Source: CAWGLW01 sp963823525
Lineage (GTDB): Bacteria > Pseudomonadota > Gammaproteobacteria > Steroidobacterales > Steroidobacteraceae
DNA length: 64,000 nt
Reading direction: 5' to 3'
Assembly: GCA_963823525.1 (NCBI GenBank)
Contig: CAWGLW010000006.1
Span: 1,240,001-1,304,000 of the forward strand
Part shown: one piece after another, positions 50,994 through 59,938 of the stretch
Position numbering within the stretch: the stretch's first letter is position 1
Layout: each line of letters starts with the position of its first letter
Translations under genes and position numbers: made by a program
Notes under the pieces: generated by a model
Told to the model about the DNA's origin: nothing
The model's database searches: none
What the model saw: only the letters and a program-made list of their open reading frames with translations

Positions 50994-53243
50994 TCAGTCC
51001 ACGGGACTGTAAAACAGCGCCCCAAGTGGAGGCAGATTCAGGCGCAGACGAAAACCTTGATTGTGAACCGCAGTTTCATCGGCCCAGAGAGTGTCCTGGT
51101 GATTGTAGCCCGAACCACCGAACTGCTCAGCGTCGGAGTCGAACACTTTCACGTACTTGCCGGCTGCCGGCGCACCGAGCCAGTAATCATCCCTCGGCAC
51201 CGGCGTGCAGTTAAAAACACACAGCACGGGCGCCGCCGGCGATTCGTTCGTGTCGCGCCGAAGAAAAGCGAAGATGCTCTGCGACGCGTTCTGAGCATCA
51301 ATCCAGCCAAACCCAACCGGGTCCGCGTCGCCACTGTGAAGCGCGGGAACGTGAGTGTAAAGATGATTGAGTGAGCGATTGAGTTCGAGTAATCCCCGGT
51401 GCGCGGGGTCATCGAGCAGGTACCAGTCCAGCGCTTCGTCATCGCGCCATTCGCGCCACTGACCGAACTCGGAACCCATGAATGTCAGCTTCTTTCCCGG
51501 ATGGGCATACATATAGGACATCAGCCAACGGTAATTGGCCCGCTTCTGCCACTCGTCGCCGGGCATCTTATCGAGCAGGGACGCCTTGCCGTGTACCACT
51601 TCGTCGTGAGAAATCGGCAACATGAACCGTTCCGACCAGGCGTACACGAATGAAAACGTAATGAGTTCGTGATGATGACTGCGATGGACCGGATCCATCG
51701 CGGCATAGCGCAGCGTGTCGTTCATCCAGCCCATGTTCCACTTGAAATGAAATCCCAGTCCGCCGAGGTGTGCCGGCTGTGTCACGCCGGGAAAGGCCGT
51801 GGACTCTTCCGCGATGGTCATCACGCCCGGGTAATAACGGCCGACCGCGGTGTTGAGCTGGCGCAGGAAATCGATCGCCTCGAGGTTTTCACGGCCACCG
51901 TAACGGTTCGCGATCCACTGTCCCGGAGAACGGCTGTAGTCGAGATAGAGCATCGAGGCGACGGCATCGACCCGTAACGCATCAATGTGATAGAGGTCCA
52001 GCCAGTACAGCGCATTGGCGACCAGAAAATTGCTGACCTCGCGCCGGCCGTAATTGAAAATCTTGGTACCCCAGTCGGCGTGCTCACCGAGGCGGGGGTC
52101 TGCGTGCTCGTACAGGCACGTGCCGTCGAACTCCGCGAGCCCGTGATCGTCACGCGGGAAATGCGCCGGTACCCAGTCCATGATCACGCCGATACCGGCC
52201 TGGTGGCAGCTGTCGACGAAAAACATCAGGTCCTGCGGCGAACCGAAGCGCGCCGTCGGCGCATAGTATCCAGCCACCTGGTAGCCCCAGGAAGCGTCGA
52301 AGGGATGCTCCGCCACACCCATCAGTTCCACGTAGTTGTAGCCGTTTTCCGTGACGTACGGAATGAGTTCCGCGGCCATTTCCCGCCAGTTCATAAACGG
52401 CGGGTCCCGATCGCTTCGCCGTCGCCAGGAGGCGGGGTGCAACTCGTAGATCCTGATTGGCTCGCGTGCGTGCAGGGCTGCGGAGCGCGCCTCGAGCCAC
52501 GCCCGATCCCCCCACTGGAAACCGTCCAGTGATGCGACCACCGAGCAGTTGTCCGGCCGCAACTGCATCGCAAACCCGTAGGGGTCGGCCTTGAGCAGCC
52601 CTCGGCCACTGCGGCTGCGGATCTCGTACTTGTACGCAGTGCCCACAGCGACGCCAGGTACGAATAACTCCCAGATACCGGAACCACCCCTGACCTGCAT
52701 CGGATGTCTTCGACCATCCCACAGATTGAACGCACCGACGACACTGACCCTTTCCGCGTTGGGCGCCCAGACGGCGAAGCGTGTCCCAGCCAGCCCGTCA
52801 CGTACCGCGGGATGCGCGCCGAGCTTTCGATAGATGTTGTAGTGGTTACCTTCGCCGAACAGGTAGAGGTCGTAGTCAGAGATCTCTGGCCCGAAATAAT
52901 AGGGGTCGTGCTTGGTCAGCTCGGTCCCATTGCGGTAACGAACACGAAGCCGGTAGGGCTGCAGCGGCCGACGGTAAGGCACACGACCCGCGAACAGCCC
53001 GGCTTTGTGAACGCACTCCAACTCAGACTCGTCGGCTCCATCCTCGTCGTGGCAGACGACGACGCGAACGGCGTCGGGTTCCAGCACCCTGACCACGCAG
53101 TACGGTTGCTCGGTTTCGCGCGGAAATTGATGGTAGCCGAGCACCGAGCGGGGGGCAGGGTGTCGCGCATCGACCAGCGCCTCGATGTCGGCCGCGGAGA
53201 GCAAGGCATCGCTGTTCGGAGCAGGCCGTATGGTGCGGCGCAT
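50994..53243 (-). CDS. glgB: 1,4-alpha-glucan branching enzyme
   Basis: 749 residues, family 13. Forms alpha-1,6 branches in glycogen. Order: N1 domain, CBM48 (LGAHPAVRDGLAGTRFAVWAPNAERVSVVG in two parts), catalytic barrel, C-terminal all-beta domain. Catalytic landmarks: GVIMDWVPAHFPRDDHGLAEFDG, ALRVDAVASMLYLDY (nucleophile Asp), MTIAEESTAFPGV (acid/base Glu), and ISHDEVVHGKASLL. Length is normal for the long N1-bearing type. It starts two bases after the glgP stop and lies 60 bp upstream of the displaced glgX start. Confidence 0.96.
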   Translation of the reverse strand: MRRTIRPAPNSDALLSAADIEALVDARHPAPRSVLGYHQFPRETEQPYCVVRVLEPDAVRVVVCHDEDGADESELECVHKAGLFAGRVPYRRPLQPYRLRVRYRNGTELTKHDPYYFGPEISDYDLYLFGEGNHYNIYRKLGAHPAVRDGLAGTRFAVWAPNAERVSVVGAFNLWDGRRHPMQVRGGSGIWELFVPGVAVGTAYKYEIRSRSGRGLLKADPYGFAMQLRPDNCSVVASLDGFQWGDRAWLEARSAALHAREPIRIYELHPASWRRRSDRDPPFMNWREMAAELIPYVTENGYNYVELMGVAEHPFDASWGYQVAGYYAPTARFGSPQDLMFFVDSCHQAGIGVIMDWVPAHFPRDDHGLAEFDGTCLYEHADPRLGEHADWGTKIFNYGRREVSNFLVANALYWLDLYHIDALRVDAVASMLYLDYSRSPGQWIANRYGGRENLEAIDFLRQLNTAVGRYYPGVMTIAEESTAFPGVTQPAHLGGLGFHFKWNMGWMNDTLRYAAMDPVHRSHHHELITFSFVYAWSERFMLPISHDEVVHGKASLLDKMPGDEWQKRANYRWLMSYMYAHPGKKLTFMGSEFGQWREWRDDEALDWYLLDDPAHRGLLELNRSLNHLYTHVPALHSGDADPVGFGWIDAQNASQSIFAFLRRDTNESPAAPVLCVFNCTPVPRDDYWLGAPAAGKYVKVFDSDAEQFGGSGYNHQDTLWADETAVHNQGFRLRLNLPPLGALFYSPVD

Positions 53244-53245
53244 GG

Positions 53246-55714
53246 TCAGAGAACCGGCTTGATATGCCAGATACGCTGTGCGTATTCACGGATACTGCGG
53301 TCGCTCGAAAACGTGCCCATGCTCAATGTGTTGATGACCGACTTGCGTGTCCATTCCGCCGGGTGTCTGTAGAGTTCGTCGACCGCGTCCTGGGCCGCGG
53401 CGTAGGCGGCAAAATCTGCCAGCACAAAGTAACGCTCGCCCTCGCTCAACAGGCGATCGACGATCGGCTTGCCATCGGCGAGGTTGCCCGGTGTGAAATA
53501 ACCCGAATCGATCATCTCCAGCGTCAGGGCAAGTGCCGGATTCGCCTCGACGACTTCGCTGGGGGAGTAGCCCTGGCGACGCCGCTCCTCGATCTCTTCC
53601 GCCGTCAGCCCGAAGATGAAAATATTCTCCGCACCAACCTGCTCGCGAATCTCAATATTTGCACCATCGAGCGTGCCGATTGTCAGCGCGCCATTCAGCG
53701 AGAGTTTCATGTTGCCGGTGCCGGAAGCCTCCATGCCCGCAGTTGAGATCTGCTCGCTGAGATCGGCCCCCGGCATGATCTTCTGCGCCAGCGAGACGTC
53801 GTAGTCCGGTAGAAATGCAACCTTGAGCCGCCCGTCGATGCTGCGATCGTTGTTAACGACCTGCGCCACGTTGTTGATCAGCTTGATGATGGACTTGGCC
53901 ATCACGTAGCCGGGCGCCGCCTTTCCGGCAAAGATCACGCAGCGCGGCACGACGTCGATATCCGGATGAGCCCGGATTCGGTTGTAGCGCGTGATGACAT
54001 AGAGCAGGTTGAGCAGTTGGCGCTTGTATTCATGTATCCGCTTCACCTGCACATCGAACAGTGCCGTCTCGCTGACTTCGACACCGATTCTTCGCTGGAT
54101 CACGCGCGCGAGGTTGCGCTTGTTTTCAAGCTTTACGGCCTGGAAGCGACTGCAGAACTCTTCGTCATCGGCCGCCCAGCGCAGGCGCTCGAGTTCTTCA
54201 AGATCATTCTCCCAGCCATGCCCCAGCCGCTCGGTAAGCAGCGTTGAAAGCCCGGGGTTGGACTGCTTGAGCCAGCGTCTTACGGCGATGCCGTTGGTGA
54301 CGTTGGTGAATCGGTCCGGAAAGAGCTCTGCGAAGTCTCTGAATATTGTCTGCCTGATGAGCTCGGAGTGGAGTTTGGCAACACCGTTGACCGTGTGGCT
54401 GCCGGCAATGGCCAGGTGCGCCATGCGCACGTGACGACCGTGGCTCTCGTCGATCAGCGACATGCGCTGCCGCCGTTCGTGGTCCTGCGGATAGCGCGCC
54501 GCGACTTCCTCGAGCAGGCTGCGGTTGATGAGGTAGATGATCTGCAGGTGCCTTGGCAGTAACCGCTCGAAGAACTCCAACGGCCAGACTTCGAGCGCTT
54601 CCGGCAGTAGGGTGTGATTGGTGTAGGAAAAAACGCAACGTGTGATCTTCCATGCGATGTCCCAGTCGACGTCGTGTTCGTCGACCAGAAGGCGCATCAA
54701 CTCGGCAATCGCCAGTGCGGGATGCGTATCGTTCAACTGAAGCGCCACCGCATCCGGAAGCGATTCAAATGAAAGCTCCTGTGCCATATGCTGAGCAAGG
54801 ATGTCCTGCAGGCTCGCGCTGACAAAGAAATACTGTTGCTTGAGGCGCAGCTCCTTACCTTGTGTGGTCGTATCGTCCGGGTAAAGGATTCTCGAGACGT
54901 TCTTCGCGTCGACCGCATTGACCGATGCCTCTGCGTGTCGACCGGCGTTGAACACTTCGACGTTGAACGGCGCGATCGCGCGACCGGACCAGAGCCTGAG
55001 ATGATTGACGGTCGGGCTGCGGTTGCCCGGGATCAACTGGTCAAATCCGACGGCCCAGAGATTGTCAGTGTCGACCCAGCGCGTGTGGGTACGGCCGTGC
55101 TCATCGTGCGCTGCCACACACCGACCACCGAAGCGAATGACAAAACGCGCATCGTCGCGCTGGACCTCCCAGGGATTTCGATTGCGCAGCCAGCTGCTGG
55201 CAATCTCTCGCTGCCGTCCATCCTCGTCGATCACCTGGGTGAAGATGCCGTAGTCGTAGCGAATCCCGTAACCGACGGCCGGCATCTGCAAGGTCGCCAG
55301 TGAGTCCAGATAGCAGGCCGCCAGGCGGCCGAGTCCGCCGTTACCAAGCCCGGGGTCGGGCTCCTCGCGCGCCACTTTCTCCAGGTCGAAACCCAGGTCC
55401 TGTAACGCTTCACGGGCCTCCTCGACCAGGTCGCCATCCAGACTGGATAACCCGTTGATCAATGATCGACCCAGCAGAAACTCGACGGACAGGTAGCAAA
55501 CCCTTTTGACGCCGGCCTGCGTCACTCGACGCTGGGTCGCCAGCCAGCGCCCGAGAAGCTCTTCGCGCACGGCCATCGACAGGGCGAAATAAATGTCCCG
55601 TTGCGTCGCCGTCTCCGGCTGCTTACCCAGGGAGCGAGTCAGGCGGTCAAGCAGGACGGCGCGCAAGGTCCCCGATTGCAGAACCATCCCGTTCAATAAA
55701 GAAGTGTTTCTCAC
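53246..55714 (-). CDS. glgP: Glycogen phosphorylase
   Basis: 822 residues from the GTG at 55714, family GT35. Releases glucose-1-phosphate from glycogen ends. Landmarks: VCYLSVEFLLGRSLINGL, EEPDPGLGNGGLGRLAACYLDS, QLNDTHPALAIAELMRLL, VQVKRIHEYKRQLLN and the pyridoxal-phosphate lysine in GMEASGTGNMKLSLNG. The frame extends 83 codons further upstream with Arg-rich, non-homologous sequence. GTG 55714 has a GGGAG site at ten bases; ATG 55687 is an alternative. First gene of glgP-glgB-glgX-malQ. No glgC or glgA is present in the window. Confidence 0.95.
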   Translation of the reverse strand: MRNTSLLNGMVLQSGTLRAVLLDRLTRSLGKQPETATQRDIYFALSMAVREELLGRWLATQRRVTQAGVKRVCYLSVEFLLGRSLINGLSSLDGDLVEEAREALQDLGFDLEKVAREEPDPGLGNGGLGRLAACYLDSLATLQMPAVGYGIRYDYGIFTQVIDEDGRQREIASSWLRNRNPWEVQRDDARFVIRFGGRCVAAHDEHGRTHTRWVDTDNLWAVGFDQLIPGNRSPTVNHLRLWSGRAIAPFNVEVFNAGRHAEASVNAVDAKNVSRILYPDDTTTQGKELRLKQQYFFVSASLQDILAQHMAQELSFESLPDAVALQLNDTHPALAIAELMRLLVDEHDVDWDIAWKITRCVFSYTNHTLLPEALEVWPLEFFERLLPRHLQIIYLINRSLLEEVAARYPQDHERRQRMSLIDESHGRHVRMAHLAIAGSHTVNGVAKLHSELIRQTIFRDFAELFPDRFTNVTNGIAVRRWLKQSNPGLSTLLTERLGHGWENDLEELERLRWAADDEEFCSRFQAVKLENKRNLARVIQRRIGVEVSETALFDVQVKRIHEYKRQLLNLLYVITRYNRIRAHPDIDVVPRCVIFAGKAAPGYVMAKSIIKLINNVAQVVNNDRSIDGRLKVAFLPDYDVSLAQKIMPGADLSEQISTAGMEASGTGNMKLSLNGALTIGTLDGANIEIREQVGAENIFIFGLTAEEIEERRRQGYSPSEVVEANPALALTLEMIDSGYFTPGNLADGKPIVDRLLSEGERYFVLADFAAYAAAQDAVDELYRHPAEWTRKSVINTLSMGTFSSDRSIREYAQRIWHIKPVL

Positions 55715-55829
55715 GTCGGTCGTTCTCCCGCAGGAACTCCGCCGCCCAATTTTCCGCGGCCGCGTTGCGCGATTGTCAGGGACTGGAGCGCATCCGGCGC
55801 ATACACGATGGACGGGCGCCGGCACATCG

Positions 55830-56108
55830 CTATTGCGGCGTCGGAAGAGCCGTCTTTTCAGCGTACGGCGGCGGCTGATCGAGACAGCGCGGCTTCGGAT
55901 CCAGCTTCTCCGGATTCGGGTCCGCTGTCGGAATCTGTAACGGCGCAACCCGTTCTGAGGCAACCAGGCCGGGCGGCAAACGCAGCGGGGGACGGTCCTC
56001 GGCCTTCAGATAATCGTCGTTCGGAAAACAGGCTCGGTTCGTGCTGCAACCGGCCAGAGCGACTGAAACGACCAACGGTATGAGCAGCCTCGCGGGCAAG
56101 TGGAACAT
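55830..56108 (-). CDS. Short lipoprotein resembling the N-terminus of BamC
   Basis: 92 residues from the ATG at 56108. A lipoprotein signal (MFHLPARLLIPLVVSVALAGC) ends in the lipobox LAGC. The mature part is Pro-rich and unstructured in look: DDYLKAEDRPPLRLPPGL recalls the conserved disordered N-terminal segment of BamC (YKDAEDLPPLxVPPxL), which binds BamD. The two helix-grip domains of BamC are missing. Two cysteines (CFPN, RCLDQ) could pair. Function inferred only from this resemblance. It is 115 bp upstream of glgP on the same strand. Confidence 0.6.
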   Translation of the reverse strand: MFHLPARLLIPLVVSVALAGCSTNRACFPNDDYLKAEDRPPLRLPPGLVASERVAPLQIPTADPNPEKLDPKPRCLDQPPPYAEKTALPTPQ

Positions 56109-56173
56109 CGGGCAACCTGGCTCCGATAGTTTGAGCTGAGCATTGTAACGCCGGACTGCTGCAAGGCGCAGAA

Positions 56174-56803
56174 TCACGCAGGACCCCGGCCTGTACGCGG
56201 CGCCGCCTTCTCGAGCGCCCAGAGGATTGCGCCGCAATCCCGGTGAAGGAACATTCCAACGCCGGCCTCGATGAAGCCCGTGGCCAGGCGCCGCCGATAC
56301 CAGCCAGCCGGGCGCCTGTAGACATCGGAATCCGTCAGGCGCTGGTCGCAGTGGCAATCCCAGTCTTCAGTCGTCAGTGCACCAAAATACAGGATGCCGC
56401 GGCAGAGCACGGTAAAGCTGTCGATCGCGGCGGCGGCCTGCCTTGCGGGAAGGTACTGCAGTACGTCGTTGCAGATCACGATATCGAACCGCCGGTTACT
56501 TCGATAGGTGTCGGCGGAACCCTGTTCCCAGCCGTACTTCTCGCATAGATAGGCACTGGCCTCGACGCCGGTGTACCGGGCAGCCGGAAAGCTTCGGAGC
56601 AGGGCGCTGCGCATCAATCCGAGGCCGCACCCAAGGTCGAGAATGCTGCGCACCCTGAGTTCCGCGTGGCGAGCGAAGGCCGCGATCAAGTCAGCGCGTC
56701 GCCCCATTTCCGCGCGCGTGGCCACGCGCGTTCGGGGCTCCAGGTAATAGCGGCGATAATAGGCCTTGTCGAAGCGGGACCCGTCCGCCGGTTTTTTCTG
56801 CAC
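56174..56803 (-). CDS. Class I SAM-dependent methyltransferase
   Basis: 209 residues. SAM motif I is RSILDLGCGLGLMRSALL, the acidic residue after strand 2 is in YTGVEASAYLC, and strand 4 is FDIVICNDVLQYLPARQAAAAI. The N-terminus FDKAYYRRYYLEPRTRV is a common feature of a group of uncharacterised methyltransferases. The C-terminus (YRRPAGWYRRRLATGFIEAG) fits substrate recognition. Acceptor unknown. Same strand as the short lipoprotein 65 bp downstream; no clear operon. Confidence 0.85.
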   Translation of the reverse strand: MQKKPADGSRFDKAYYRRYYLEPRTRVATRAEMGRRADLIAAFARHAELRVRSILDLGCGLGLMRSALLRSFPAARYTGVEASAYLCEKYGWEQGSADTYRSNRRFDIVICNDVLQYLPARQAAAAIDSFTVLCRGILYFGALTTEDWDCHCDQRLTDSDVYRRPAGWYRRRLATGFIEAGVGMFLHRDCGAILWALEKAAPRTGRGPA

Positions 56804-57041
56804 GCAGTAAGCATAGAGGCTGCGAGGACAAAAAGGCAGTCATGGCACAAAACGCCGCTATTGGCGAATTTAGCCGAATAAAGCAGCTGTACGACGATTT
56901 TCGGTCACTTTAGGCGGCTCCGCTGCCGGCCGCCCGGAGCGCTCACCACCCGGATTGTGGGCGTGAGTCGAGCAAGCCATTGTGTCCGTCGGGTCGCGCC
57001 CCCAACTACTGGCCCATCGAAGCGCGACCACGGGCCCGATC

Positions 57042-57446
57042 ATGAAGCGAAGAAATCCCGCCTCCGGTTGGATGTGGGCCGAAACCGTCGAGCGGCTGGA
57101 ACAGGCCGAGCGAATGCATCGGCAGTTTTTTCGATTGGCCGGCGGCGGCAGTAAGCCGTCGTGGGAGGCGCCGATCGATGTCTATGCCAGCGAGGACCAG
57201 ATCCTTGTGGAAATCGCGTTGCCCGGCGTACCGGAAGACCGTATTGAACTGCTGTGCGGCGCGGGTGAACTCGTCGTTCGCGGTGAGCGGCACCTGCCGC
57301 GGCGCAAGGCAGCTGCGACGATTCAGCGCCTGGAAATCCCCTATGGGCGGTTTGAGCGGCGGCTGGGTTTGCCCGCCGGCGTATGGGAACTGATCGCGAG
57401 AGAGCACTACAACGGCTGCCTGCAGCTGCTGCTGGCCCGGCGATGA
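57042..57446 (+). CDS. Hsp20/alpha-crystallin family small heat-shock protein
   Basis: 134 residues from the ATG at 57042. A short N-terminus leads to the alpha-crystallin domain: WEAPIDVYASEDQILVEIALPGV, EDRIELLCGAGELVVRGERHLPRR and RLEIPYGRFERRLGLPAGV. The C-terminal I-x-I motif is not clear (LQLLLARR). It is a holdase chaperone by family. Eighteen bases before lon, so the pair is probably one heat-responsive transcript, though no sigma-32-type promoter was recognised upstream. Confidence 0.85.
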   Translation: MKRRNPASGWMWAETVERLEQAERMHRQFFRLAGGGSKPSWEAPIDVYASEDQILVEIALPGVPEDRIELLCGAGELVVRGERHLPRRKAAATIQRLEIPYGRFERRLGLPAGVWELIAREHYNGCLQLLLARR

Positions 57447-57464
57447 CCGGGCAGAGGTGAATGT

Positions 57465-59870
57465 ATGAATAGCAACGACGAACGAGCGACGACGTCCGCA
57501 GCTGAGCCAGCCGAGGAGGCAGGGCTTCCCGAGGACATGCTGATCATATTGCCCGTACGTAACATGGTGATGTTCCCCGGGGTCGTCCTGCCCGTCGCGA
57601 TCAAGCGCGAAAAAACCGTCGCGGGAGCCCAGGAAGCCGTGCGTACCGAGAGCAGGATCGGCTTTCTGCTGCAAAAGGATCCTGGCGCCGATGACCCGGG
57701 TCTGGATGAACTGCATCCGGTTGGCACGGCCGCATCCATTGTCCGCTACATCACCGCGCCGGACGGCACACATCACCTCGTCTGTCAGGGCGAACGCCGT
57801 TTTCGGGTCGTCGACAAAGTCGAGGGATTTCCTTACCTGGTTGCGAGAGTCGAGTACCTCGAAGACACCGGGCTTGCCGAGCCGGAGATCGAAGCGCACA
57901 CCCTTTACCTGAAACAGAAGGCTGCCGAAGCGATCTCGCTGCTGCCTCAGGCGCCGGCCGAGATGGCACAGGCCGTCGAGGCCATCGGCTCGCCATCGAC
58001 GCTGGCCGACACGATCGCCAGTTTCCTGGACATGAATACCGCCGAAAAGCAGGAGATCCTCGAGACGCTGGATATCCAGGCGCGGCTCAAGCGCGTTGCC
58101 ACACAGCTGACTCAGCGCGTTGAGGTACTCAAGCTATCGCGTCAGATCGAGCAGCAGACCCGGGAAGCACTGGATGAGCGGCAGCGAGAAATGCTGCTGC
58201 GCGAACAGATGCGCCAGATTCAGAAGGAACTCGGCGAGGACGGCAGCGGTGCAGAAGAGCACGCCGAGCTGCGCGAGGCGATAGCCAAAGCAGGCATGCC
58301 CGCCGAGACTGAAGAGCATGCCTTGAAGGAACTCAAACGACTGGAACGCATGCACGAGTCAAGCGCTGAGTACTCGATGGCCCGAACCTATCTCGATACG
58401 TTACTGGCGCTTCCGTGGTCGAAGCTGGACGAAGAGAACATCGACATCGAGCGAGCCCGTGAGACGCTGGACACGGATCACTATGGCCTCGAGAAAATCA
58501 AGAAGCGCATTCTCGAGTACCTGGCGGTGAGGAAACTCAATCCGCAGGGTCGCAGCCCGATACTGTGCTTTGTCGGCCCTCCCGGTGTCGGCAAGACCTC
58601 GCTGGGAAAGAGTATCGCGCGCTCGCTGGGCGTCAAATTCCAGCGGGTCAGTCTTGGCGGCGTGCATGACGAAGCCGAGATTCGTGGTCACCGCCGCACC
58701 TACATTGGCGCACTGCCGGGCAATATCATTCAGGCCATCCGGAAGGCCGGCGTGCGCAATCCGGTTTTGATGCTCGATGAGATCGACAAGCTCGGCTCCG
58801 GCATCCAGGGCGACCCGGCATCAGCGCTGCTGGAAGTACTGGATCCGGAGCAGAACTCCACTTTCCGTGACAACTACCTCGGTGTGCCTTTCGATCTGTC
58901 CAAGGTCATGTTCATCACGACCGCCAACGTGATGGAGACTATTCCGGGCCCGCTGCGCGACCGGATGGAGATCATTGAGTTGACCGGCTACACCGAGGAC
59001 GAAAAGGTCGAAATCGCGCGAAGTTACCTTGTCCCGCGTCAGCTCGAGGCCAATGGCCTGAGTGCGCAGCAGGCCACCATAAGCGACGAGGCCCTTCACA
59101 GGATCGCTCGTGACTACACGCGCGAGGCAGGCTGCAGGGCGCTTGAGCGCGAGATCGGTGCCGTGCTGCGAAGCGTGGCGGTGCGGATTGCCGAGGGCAC
59201 GGCGAGCAATGTAGATGTCGACACCGCTGAGGTAGCTGAAATTCTCGGTCCGCCGCGGTTCGAAAACGAGGTGGCGATGCGGGTCAGCGTCCCGGGCGTG
59301 GCCACCGGGCTTGCCTGGACACCGGTCGGCGGCGACATCCTGTTCGTCGAGGCCACTCGCGTACCGGGTACGGGCAAGCTGATCCTGACCGGACAACTCG
59401 GCGATGTAATGAAAGAAAGCGCGCAAGCCGCGCTCAGTCTCGTGAAGTCGCAGTCCGAGTACCTCGGGCTGGACCCGGCACTGTTCGAGCGCAGCGACAT
59501 CCATGTGCACGTACCGGCTGGCGCGATCCCGAAAGACGGACCGAGTGCCGGCGTGGCGCTTTACACCGCCCTGGTCTCACTGCTGACGGGGCGTACCGTG
59601 CGCAAGGACGTTGCCATGACCGGCGAAATCAGCCTGCGTGGACTGGTCCTGCCGGTGGGCGGAATCAAGGAAAAGACCATCGCGGCCCACCGGGCCGGTA
59701 TACACACCGTGCTGCTCCCGCTGCGCAATCACAAAGATCTCTTGGACATTCCTGCCAGTGTTCGCGCTGACCTGCGCTTTGTCTGGCTCGAACACGTGGA
59801 GGAGGCGTTCGCCAACGCGTTTGAGCCGCCGCCGGAGGCCATCGAGCGCATGGCCGCCACCGGCGGCTGA
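57465..59870 (+). CDS. lon: ATP-dependent protease Lon
   Basis: 801 residues. N-terminal substrate-binding domain (DMLIILPVRNMVMFPGVVLPV), coiled coil (REMLLREQMRQIQKELG), AAA+ module with Walker A CFVGPPGVGKTSLGKS and Walker B VLMLDEIDK, and the Lon protease domain. Catalytic Ser694 is in PKDGPSAGVAL, and Lys737 lies 43 residues later (GGIKEKTIAAHR), the same spacing as Ser679/Lys722 in E. coli. A standard cytoplasmic quality-control protease, here paired with hsp20 instead of clpX. Confidence 0.97.
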   Translation: MNSNDERATTSAAEPAEEAGLPEDMLIILPVRNMVMFPGVVLPVAIKREKTVAGAQEAVRTESRIGFLLQKDPGADDPGLDELHPVGTAASIVRYITAPDGTHHLVCQGERRFRVVDKVEGFPYLVARVEYLEDTGLAEPEIEAHTLYLKQKAAEAISLLPQAPAEMAQAVEAIGSPSTLADTIASFLDMNTAEKQEILETLDIQARLKRVATQLTQRVEVLKLSRQIEQQTREALDERQREMLLREQMRQIQKELGEDGSGAEEHAELREAIAKAGMPAETEEHALKELKRLERMHESSAEYSMARTYLDTLLALPWSKLDEENIDIERARETLDTDHYGLEKIKKRILEYLAVRKLNPQGRSPILCFVGPPGVGKTSLGKSIARSLGVKFQRVSLGGVHDEAEIRGHRRTYIGALPGNIIQAIRKAGVRNPVLMLDEIDKLGSGIQGDPASALLEVLDPEQNSTFRDNYLGVPFDLSKVMFITTANVMETIPGPLRDRMEIIELTGYTEDEKVEIARSYLVPRQLEANGLSAQQATISDEALHRIARDYTREAGCRALEREIGAVLRSVAVRIAEGTASNVDVDTAEVAEILGPPRFENEVAMRVSVPGVATGLAWTPVGGDILFVEATRVPGTGKLILTGQLGDVMKESAQAALSLVKSQSEYLGLDPALFERSDIHVHVPAGAIPKDGPSAGVALYTALVSLLTGRTVRKDVAMTGEISLRGLVLPVGGIKEKTIAAHRAGIHTVLLPLRNHKDLLDIPASVRADLRFVWLEHVEEAFANAFEPPPEAIERMAATGG

Positions 59871-59887
59871 GCGAGGGCACGCAGCCT

Positions 59888-59920
59888 CCCCGGGACCACC
59901 GCATCGACGTGGCCCCGGGG
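59888..59920. terminator. Terminator-like hairpin between lon and the acyl-CoA synthetase
   Basis: CCCCGGGACCA (59888-59898) pairs with TGGCCCCGGGG (59910-59920), one mismatch, 11-base loop, between two convergent genes. No T-run. Confidence 0.5.
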
Positions 59921-59938
59921 GCAAGATCCGTGTGCGGC

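Noticed and set aside
53246..55963. glgP read from 55963 as a 905-residue protein
   Set aside because: The first 83 residues are Arg-rich and unlike any phosphorylase; they overlap the short lipoprotein gene at 55830-56108 in another frame.
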